Positions 57,451-64,000 of a stretch of 64,000 nucleotides of DNA are shown here, one piece after another. The DNA is from Cladopsammia gracilis (Eukaryota; Cnidaria; Anthozoa; Scleractinia; Dendrophylliidae). Where the stretch lies: contig JAJGOT010000274.1 in NCBI GenBank assembly GCA_022457155.1, forward strand, positions 497,001 through 561,000. Direction: 5' to 3'. The number at the start of each line of letters is the position of its first letter. Position 1 is the stretch's first letter. Made by a program: the position numbers and the translations under genes. The notes under the pieces are model-generated. The model was not told the origin of the DNA. It ran no database searches and was given only the letters and a program-made list of their open reading frames with translations.

Positions 57451-57711
57451 TTGTGTGGTTGTTTAAATAAACAGGTAATTATTGTCACTGCTGTTTTTTC
57501 TCAACATGGTCACAAACTAAATAACAGCCCTTTGTTAAAAGATTGCTTTAATTTTTTCCCAGGAGAACTTGGTCCATTTGGCAGAACACATGTGATATCA
57601 AAGGTACGTAAGCAAGCTGTTTTCGTAATTCCAGTTGTAGAGGATGTGCGGCATGATGGCAGGTCATATAAGCTTAAATGTCATGTAGACTTTCATTTTG
57701 GTATAATATAA
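57451..57711 (+). other. Exon-like stretch with splice signals, unknown
   Basis: A donor-like aacag/gtaatt at 57474 is followed by an acceptor-like tttttcccag (ending 57561), 40 bases (gagaacttggtcc...), then tcaaag/gtacgt at 57602. The same frame reads through as GELGPFGRTHVISKVRKQA and VIPVVEDVRHDGRSYKLKCH up to a stop at 57711. It may be the 5' end of a gene or chance. Confidence 0.2.
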
Positions 57712-57806
57712 TCTTAATTGGAGGCTGCGTAGGCCAACTGTGGTGCCGAAAGATAAAAATCCACAATCTTGTTTTCCTTGTGGAACATAAGCTTACATAA
57801 GCTTAT

Positions 57807-57957
57807 ACACCTAACTTTGGTCATTGGTAATTGGGCATTGGGAAGCTATTGTTTGGCGGTCACTCAAGCAAAGCATTGCACTGTGTTCTGTATGCCCAAA
57901 TGCCAAAGCCCAATTACCAATGACCAATTGCCAAAGCAACCTTTATTGAATTAGGTA
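57807..57957. mobile_element. MITE with acacctaactttgg ends
   Basis: ctttggtcattggtaattgg and gggcattgg (57812-57842) pair with cccaattaccaatgaccaa and tgccaaag (57909-57936); outer cacctaa / ttaggt. 151 bp. Confidence 0.7.
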
Positions 57958-58412
57958 TATAAAACCTCTCCATTTCTCAGAGGGAGCCCAAACGCTTTAT
58001 CGGCTGTAACATAATCATTTAATAAAATATTGTTATTTACCTGTTTTCCTGTGTCTTTTTGAGTCGTTTTGAAAGCGATTTGAATCAGAGCGAGGACGGT
58101 TGCCCTTGCATGCAAGTTTCAAATATTATCTTGTCTGCCGCTTCATAAATACGACGCGCCTATTACGTCTCAAGTTTCCATTATTATTAACTCAAGTTCC
58201 CATTACCATTAACTATTAACTCTCCAGAAAGAGAGAAAGAGAGCAAGGGATGAAACTAAAATGAGGGCAGTTTTATTTTGAAGCGTAATTCTCTTGTTAC
58301 TGACCAATTTCGGATAGAACTTCACACCTCGATTAATTAAAGGGTGAATAATCATGTGAGGCATGATTTGTTTGTTGGGACGCCCGTTTTCCTGCTTAGT
58401 TTTGGGTTGTTT

Positions 58413-58772
58413 TTAGATGCGGCTTTTCGTCCGATCTGTGACTACACTTGACTTGACCGGAAGTGATTTTATACTTGTGAGCATGTCCTTCATCAAAGAG
58501 GTTTTATTGTTCTCGTGACAGACGCTTTTGTTTTCATTTGACAGCCGCATATGTCGGAAATATAGAACAGAACATTCCACGCGGAATACACAGTCTTGAC
58601 GCAAGATAAATCTACCGCTGTGTATCAGTGTTTGATCTAGATTGCTTGGTATAAATACACCGCATACACGGCAAATGGAGAAATATTTATTCACTGATTT
58701 ATGTTTTATAATCGCGGCCGGGACCAAAAGCTGAGCGATCCCTTGGCTAAAATATGTTCTGGTTGTCCACAT
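58413..58772 (-). CDS. Hypothetical Cys-rich ORF in the 1.5-kb inverted-arm element
   Basis: 119 codons on the minus strand. The first 25 residues come from the repeated 120-bp segment. The rest shows YFSICRVCGVFIPSN with a CxxC pair, then further Cys and His residues (RQDCVFRVECSVLYFRHMR, VCHENN), compatible with a small zinc-binding domain such as those at the N-terminus of transposon-derived proteins. No confident family. Another exon-like ORF upstream (59127-58963) ends at a minus-strand donor-like ccag/gtaagaa. Confidence 0.3.
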   Translation of the reverse strand: MWTTRTYFSQGIAQLLVPAAIIKHKSVNKYFSICRVCGVFIPSNLDQTLIHSGRFILRQDCVFRVECSVLYFRHMRLSNENKSVCHENNKTSLMKDMLTSIKSLPVKSSVVTDRTKSRI

Positions 58773-58962
58773 GAATTTGTGTTCTTATCTACGAACCGTA
58801 TAAAAGCCAAAATTCAAATTTTAAAAAAATTTAATTTGTTACGGCAAAAGGAGAAATATTTATTTACTGATTTATTTTCTATAATCGCGGCCGGGACCAA
58901 AAACTGAGTGATCCCTTGGCTAAAATATGTTCTGGTTGTCCACATGAATTTGTGTTCTTACC
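58670..58962 (+). repeat. Tandem pair of 120-bp repeats
   Basis: 58670-58789 and 58843-58962 match (ggcaaatggagaaatattta / ggcaaaaggagaaatattta start; atgaatttgtgttctta end) at a spacing of 173 bp, in the middle of the inverted-arm element. Confidence 0.85.
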
Positions 58963-59493
58963 TGGCAAAGAACTGAGCAAAACAATGGAAATATTATTTG
59001 ACTCACCAGTATAAACAACATTAAAATTGCCCGGCAGTGGACCTTGATTTGAGTGGAAATCGCTTGTCCTAAAAATTGTAGTCAAAGGCTGCCGGCCGTT
59101 GGCTCGTGTTTCCTCGCGCATATCCACGCACGAGACTGGTCACCTCAACTGTAGTCACAGATTGTACGAACGCTCTCAGTGAGTTTCACCCCTTGTTCTC
59201 TTCTCTCTTCTTGTGACCGTTAAATTGAAACCCGAGATTCTTCCCCGAGGAGAGTTAATAGTTAATAATAATGGGAACTTGAGTTAATAATAATGGCAAC
59301 TTGAGACGTAATAGGCGCGTTGTATTTACGAAGCGGCAGACAAGATAATATTTGAAACTTGCATGCAAGGTCAACCGTCTTTGCTCTGATTCAAATCGCT
59401 TTCAAAACGACTCAAAAAGACACAGGAAAAGAAGTAAATAACAATATTTTATTAAATGATTATGTTACAGCCGATAAAGCGTTTGGGCTCCCT

Positions 59494-59696
59494 GTGCATT
59501 TCTTGTGGAAAATAAACCTTCCATCTGTTTTTCTTCAAAACTTGTCATTCATTACCAAACTGAAGAAACATGTTCAAAGTTAAAAAGTTAAGATTTGGGG
59601 ACTTCAATATTTGCAGTAGAAGATGTAAATAATTTCTCTCTTTGTCATACGAAGGTCTGTAATTTTAAAACAGTCAACCGCATTGAACCCGGCGTG
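59494..59696. other. Non-coding, nothing recognised
   Basis: The ORF crossing 59359-59583 lies half in the inverted arm and has no family signature. Confidence 0.4.
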
Positions 59697-59785
59697 ATCA
59701 ATCGATGAAATCGATAATCAACGATAATCGATAACAATTAATCGATTGATATCGGAAATCGATGACCAATCGATAGCCAAAAAAT
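59697..59785 (+). repeat. ATCGAT-rich simple repeat
   Basis: At least seven occurrences of atcgat or close variants (aatcgataa, gaaatcgat) within 90 bp. Confidence 0.8.
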
Positions 59786-60209
59786 TTGATTGTCATTGGT
59801 GAAGCCCAGAGACCTTTAAGAAAAAATTCCTGAGCAAAATCATTCAGTGAGAATTTCAACAACTTTGAAGCATTTATGCCCCCGTGCTAGACGCTACCCT
59901 AATGAATTAATTAATGAATTAATTAATTACGAATATCACACAATAGTTACAATACCATAACGTTACAAGTTTACAAAAACTAATTTTACTTACAATATTA
60001 ACATAACTTACAAATTAACATTAACATTACTTACTAATTAACAACACCACACATTATGATCGTATTTATGGAAATAATAACAGACTCCTATTTCTGAAAC
60101 ATTTTAAAAGCCATCTCCTGAAGTTATTATGTTAGACTTTGTTGAGCAGTGCAAAAGATACTAAAACGTGCAAGATAATTCGGAAAATGGGAACGATAGC
60201 CTCAACGCC
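59786..60209. other. AT-rich, non-coding
   Basis: Short repeats of attaatgaattaatta (59906-59930) and ttaacattaacatt (60015-60030). Nothing else. Confidence 0.5.
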
Positions 60210-60240
60210 TTTTTTTTTTTTTTTGGGGGGGGGGGGGGGG
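60210..60240 (+). repeat. T-run followed by G-run
   Basis: About 15 T directly followed by about 16 G. Lengths are probably unreliable in sequencing. Confidence 0.8.
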
Positions 60241-60819
60241 TGGGTAGTATACATGTATATAAAAATAGTGCGACTTATTTCAGAATTAATAGCCTAAATA
60301 GAATTAAAGTTGGGGATTAAAGGAACCCATTTCTTCAAATTATTGGAACCGGGTTTGTAGTTTTCGATACTGAATTGTGATTTAAGAATTATCAGAAACA
60401 TTTTAGGTATGGAATTGAATTTTTTTACTAGACTTAAGCACCAAATGTAATGTCTCACTAAAAGAAAACAGAAGTTTAATTAAAGAGAAAATTTCAAAGT
60501 ATCTGACTTCAGACCCAGAAATACTACAATATCCTTCGGATACAGTAGTTCTGCGATTGAATGTTTTGAAGCTTTTCAGCCAAGATTTGCCAAAAGAGTT
60601 TAAGATGGAATTCATTAAGAAATCAAGTAATTTCAGTTTTTAGTGGACAAAAGTCTTGTACCAAAATAATTTTAAGTATATGACATTCCTTTTTATATTT
60701 TTTAAAAGCCAAAGATGTAACTGCTTGCCTGTAATAACACCTGAAGAACAATTTCCCATGGGATTTTGAGAAAATAAATTTCAAAGTTCACTGAATTTGT
60801 TCAAACACAGGTAAAATTT
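60241..60819. other. Non-coding; possibly the 3' side of the adjacent LINE
   Basis: On the minus strand this lies downstream of the LINE C-terminus. Only short unconvincing ORFs; no poly-A boundary fixed. Confidence 0.35.
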
Positions 60820-62735
60820 CATCATCAATTTCTTTTCACCATCATCTTTACGTAATTCATATGAAGTTCAAAATGTTTTTTTCCACATTTGGTGTTGTTA
60901 GAAATGGTCAAACAGACGTTTGCAGTGCGATGTAATTGATCTTGATACAAAGTTTTTGTCCACTTGTTACTCGAACTGCTGGTGGATTCCTTCTTAATTT
61001 GTTCACAATGCCAAAAAAGGTGAATCAGGTTTTCGATAGAGTTGTTGCAGAAAGAGCGATTTGGGTCTTGTTTGATACCAATTTTTGTGAGAAGCATATT
61101 AGTAGAAAGTATTCTATGAAGAAGTCTACATTGCAAATTAATGAGCATTGTACTTTTGGTGCACCTAGCTGCCAACATTAAGCAATTCTCCAATCTGCAG
61201 CATCAGTATTGTTTCCTTCAGGAGCAATATTGTTGTTCCACTTTGTTTGACTTTTCACTGGTATGTGTACACTACTTTTGGAAGAGGCAAGCTTTTTGTA
61301 AACGACCCTGTTTCCTTTGACGCTTTTAAGAAATATGTCAAGGAAAAGTCCAGGAGTGTCTGAATCATTGGGTTCAATTGGAAGATTTGTGTGTTTATAG
61401 AGATATTTAAGGGCAGATATAAGACCATAATACTTCAAAGGATTGTAAGTAAGTGTTAGTAAAGTCTTTGTAAGAGAGATACAAATGTAGCTGCAGGAGG
61501 CCTTCATTAAATTTTCTGTCTTGGAGACATACTCCATGAAGGAAGAGTTGTTTGTCGAAAATACATGTTGTAGGTTTGTTATCAATCCTGATTAGTGAGT
61601 TGTGCCATATAGGTTGCTCTAGGAAATGTTGTCTGATTTTATGACGTCTACAAAATTGACCTCTGACCATATTATTTCAAGCAATTCTTGTATGAACGAG
61701 TTCTTTACTGGTATTGTTTTAGAACAATCAGCTTTGTTTAGATTACCTTTAAAAATTAAGTCTCCTCCAAATTTACCAAGTTCAAATGTTCAAGTTCCGT
61801 AATTTGAAGCGTCGAGATATTTTTGAATCCACGTAGATTTCAGCGATTTATTAAACAGTGATAGGTCAATCATTTTTAGGCCTCCCTTATTATTATCAAC
61901 ACCGTTCTCTTGATTTTGTCACTTTTGTTGTTCCATAGAAACTTACAAAAAATGTTGTTTATCTCACTGATAGCTTTTTGTTTTGTTGCTAGTGGTGCTT
62001 AGATGTATGTAAGATGAGATGCCACCAAGCTTTTAATAACTAATATTTTACCAATTAAAGATAAGCGCCAATATTTCCAACAGTTTAATAAGAATGTTTC
62101 TCATTTTCTCTAACTTTTCGCTATAATTCATATTTAGTGTGATGTTGGGATCAGTGGAAAGCCACACGCCAAGGACTTCTGGCCATTTGAAATTCATTTC
62201 AGGGGAGAGTTTTTCTTTCTTTCCTGTCATTGATCCAATCCACAAGGCTTCAGACTTTTTACTATTAAGTTTAGGCCGAACACATTGTGAAAACTGCTGA
62301 TTGTATCAAGAGCAGTGGACGGAGATTCATGGGTGCCATTGAGAATCAAGGTGGTGTCATCAGCGTATTGGCTTATTTTGATTTCTGAATTATTGACAGA
62401 GATTCCTTTTATATTAGGATTAGACCTGATTGCTTTTGCTAAAACTTCTACAGATGTATAAAGAGGTAAGGTGAGAGAGGGCAGCCTCGTCTAACACCTC
62501 TTTGTGGCTTACAGAAATTGCTCGACCATCTGTTGTTTAGGACGCAACTTTCAATATTATTATAAAATGTTTGAATCCAGTTCATTAAGGAGGGTCCAAA
62601 ACCAAAATACTCGAGTGTGCGTTCGACAAATGTCCATTTGAGTGAGTCAAAGGCTTTTAAAAAATATATAAAAAGCAACAAGCCTGGAATATTTTTCTGA
62701 GAAGCATTATCAATAATATTATCTCCTAGCAGTAA
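60820..62735 (-). pseudogene. Decayed L1/Tx1-type LINE ORF2, 5' truncated
   Basis: The minus strand from 62735 shows KAFDSLKWTFVERTLEYFG, then QRGVRRGCPLSPYLF (RT blocks), a YADD-like motif at about 62364 (SQYADDTTL in a shifted frame), LNSKKSEALWIGSMTGKK and WPEVLGVWLS (thumb), then C-terminal regions down to RLLHRILSTN and CNNSIENLIHLFWHCEQIK (CxxC...H...C motif). The series L-G-W/V-L, LLHR and HLFW is typical of L1/Tx1-clade ORF2. Many frameshifts; endonuclease missing. Different family from the LINE at 1100-3095. Confidence 0.8.
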
Positions 62736-63014
62736 TCATAGATTAAAGTGTGTCTTCTTAGCCATCTCGTCTTGACACACCTGCGTAGGGCATCGGGGAG
62801 AGGAGAACTGGGCAGAGGATGGAGGAGGGCGCCGGGGTGCAGGGTTGAAGTACCCCCTCCTTTTTTGCGTGTCCCTCCCCCGTCACATCCCCTCCCTGTT
62901 TACGCCTGCCATGCAGGTTACCCAGTTTCAGCTATTCCTCCATTTATCCTAATCCAGGTTGTTTCCCTTCCAGCACCAGCCTTCTATTTCCCTTTGGTTG
63001 ATATGTACAGGGAA
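62736..63014. other. Non-coding
   Basis: GC-richer stretch with pyrimidine-rich blocks (ctccttttttgcg, cctcccccg). The plus-strand ORF here has no protein signature. Confidence 0.4.
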
Positions 63015-63160
63015 CCCCTCGATATGACAACGACCTCAGTATAGCGAATGATATTCCTCAGCCCATTTGTAGTAAAATGTAAGGAAAAGAACCCTGATAA
63101 AACGAACCCTTGTTATAAGGAACATATTTTCCCAGACCCTTTGTACTTCATTGTCGGGGT
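63015..63160. repeat. Possible pogo/Tigger-like repeat fragment
   Basis: cccctcgatatgacaacgac and gataaaacgaacccttgtta resemble the cgatataacgaac-type sequences in pogo-group MITEs. The inverted end was not found, so this is a weak call. Confidence 0.25.
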
Positions 63161-63300
63161 TTCACTAGTACTTCCAAGAATAATTGCAACAATTATTTGT
63201 TGTATATAGATCAGAACTGTTTATTATCAATGAGATTTGATTGAATGAATTATTTTAATTTACTGAGAATGAATTAATTGTTTGAATTTAAAGTGATCAA

Positions 63301-63576
63301 CTAAATCTTGTTTATTGTGTATAAATTTAAACAAAATGAACTGTAACTTTTAAATCTAAGTGGTATTGATGTCGATTTACGCCCTGCTGCGTTACTTTTT
63401 ATAGAGACGTTTCCGGTTCGCATTTGCTCAGCTACATGCAAATATATCTGGAAAATTCGACGAGTCATAAGCGAATAACATTGAACATACAGGGCAAGCA
63501 GCAGCACAGATGTAATAAAGATGATGTGATTCAAACGTAAGCTTGCTCGATCTTCCATAAATCTGAACAAAATCAT
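63301..63576 (-). CDS. Hypothetical ORF with one membrane segment
   Basis: 91 codons on the minus strand; one hydrophobic stretch (HIIFITSVLLLALYVQCYSL) followed by basic residues (TRRIFQIYLHVAEQMR). It could be part of a receptor exon, but no motif confirms this and it may be chance. Confidence 0.15.
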   Translation of the reverse strand: MILFRFMEDRASLRLNHIIFITSVLLLALYVQCYSLMTRRIFQIYLHVAEQMRTGNVSIKSNAAGRKSTSIPLRFKSYSSFCLNLYTINKI

Positions 63577-64000
63577 AAAGAAATTGAATTTTATTTAGTA
63601 AAGCAATAAAGCAAACAAAGGACCGTCAATATTTCTAACAGCGACAACAGCAAGCAAAAATTGAATCCAAACAGAAAAGAAATCCGCTGCAGCCAACCAT
63701 TACTTTACTTGCAATAAGATAGAGACCAGCTAATTGTCCAGCTCTCCGTACCTTTGAAAAGCATAAAGTCTCTTTTATGCGTCACATATCAGTGCGATCC
63801 TATTTAAAGATTGACGCGTTTAAACAACTTCGTTGCCTGAAATGTTCATGGTCGATTTTGTCGTCAAACCTCTGCCAGACTTCACTTCACTTGCCATATG
63901 ATAAAAAGCGCTCAATTCCCAAGTTGTTTTGAGAAAAGGATTGATCTTACCTTGCCGTTGTCGAAGCAACTGTCGAAGCAGCAAAAAAAGTGCACGCGCA
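63577..64000. other. Non-coding to the window end
   Basis: Nothing recognised. Confidence 0.4.

Larger units (their letters stand above)
57981..59493. mobile_element. 1.5-kb element with inverted arms of about 250-300 bp
   Basis: The left arm 57981-58250 (agggagcccaaacgctttat ... aactctcc) is the inverse of the right arm 59188-59493 (... ataaagcgtttgggctccct), with a few indels. The middle (58251-59187) holds a 120-bp tandem pair and minus-strand ORFs. Long terminal inverted repeats of this kind occur in foldback, Mutator-like and some other DNA transposons; the family is not determined. Confidence 0.85.

Noticed and set aside
62748..63044. Plus-strand ORF of 98 codons
   Set aside because: Pro/Arg-rich translation of a GC- and pyrimidine-rich stretch with no recognised family.

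Overview
The window is nuclear DNA of an animal, most likely an anthozoan cnidarian (a coral or sea anemone). Evidence: genes split by GT-AG introns, an ABCC4-type ABC transporter and a carnitine-pathway-type 2-oxoglutarate dioxygenase whose proteins look metazoan, and a very dense load of non-LTR retrotransposons, a Penelope-like fragment, a Tc1/mariner remnant, many inverted-repeat (MITE or foldback) elements and tRNA-derived repeats. The host assignment rests on recognising repeat styles and is an inference. No rRNA gene, CRISPR array or prokaryotic operon structure is visible.

Layout. Positions 1-19909 and 25969-45881 are two almost identical direct copies of one segment. Each holds, in order: a candidate promoter and non-coding first exon, a 5'-truncated LINE on the minus strand, 189-bp direct repeats, a 3.36-kb TTAA-flanked element, a Penelope GIY-YIG fragment, and a six-exon ABCC4-like gene (10330-19147 and 36284-45119) of about 1289 residues. 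Positions 19910-25968 form a gene-free block of inverted-repeat elements, including an 85-bp perfect hairpin and a palindromic array of 71-bp tRNA-half repeats. The simplest model is a tandem duplication with a period of about 25.97 kb whose unit is 19910-45881, the first unit starting to the left of the window. Nearly all differences between the copies that I saw are 1-3 base indels, and each copy has coding frameshifts that the other lacks. An unpolished assembly, possibly with two haplotypes laid end to end, is therefore a serious alternative to a real duplication.

Positions 45882-64000 are single copy. They hold a two-exon TauD/BBOX-like dioxygenase gene (CDS 47842-48340 and 49840-50624, 427 residues), then TE-rich DNA: TTAA elements, several foldbacks, a decayed Tc1/mariner transposase, an 18-bp minisatellite, a 0.8-kb element with inverted ends and a 101-codon ORF, a 1.5-kb element with inverted arms of about 250-300 bp, and a decayed L1/Tx1-type LINE.

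How the genes work: the ABCC4-like proteins should be plasma-membrane exporters of organic anions. The dioxygenase should hydroxylate a small trimethylammonium-type substrate using Fe(II) and 2-oxoglutarate. Nothing in the sequence links the two functionally. The most unusual objects are repeats and foldback structures rather than a new gene system.
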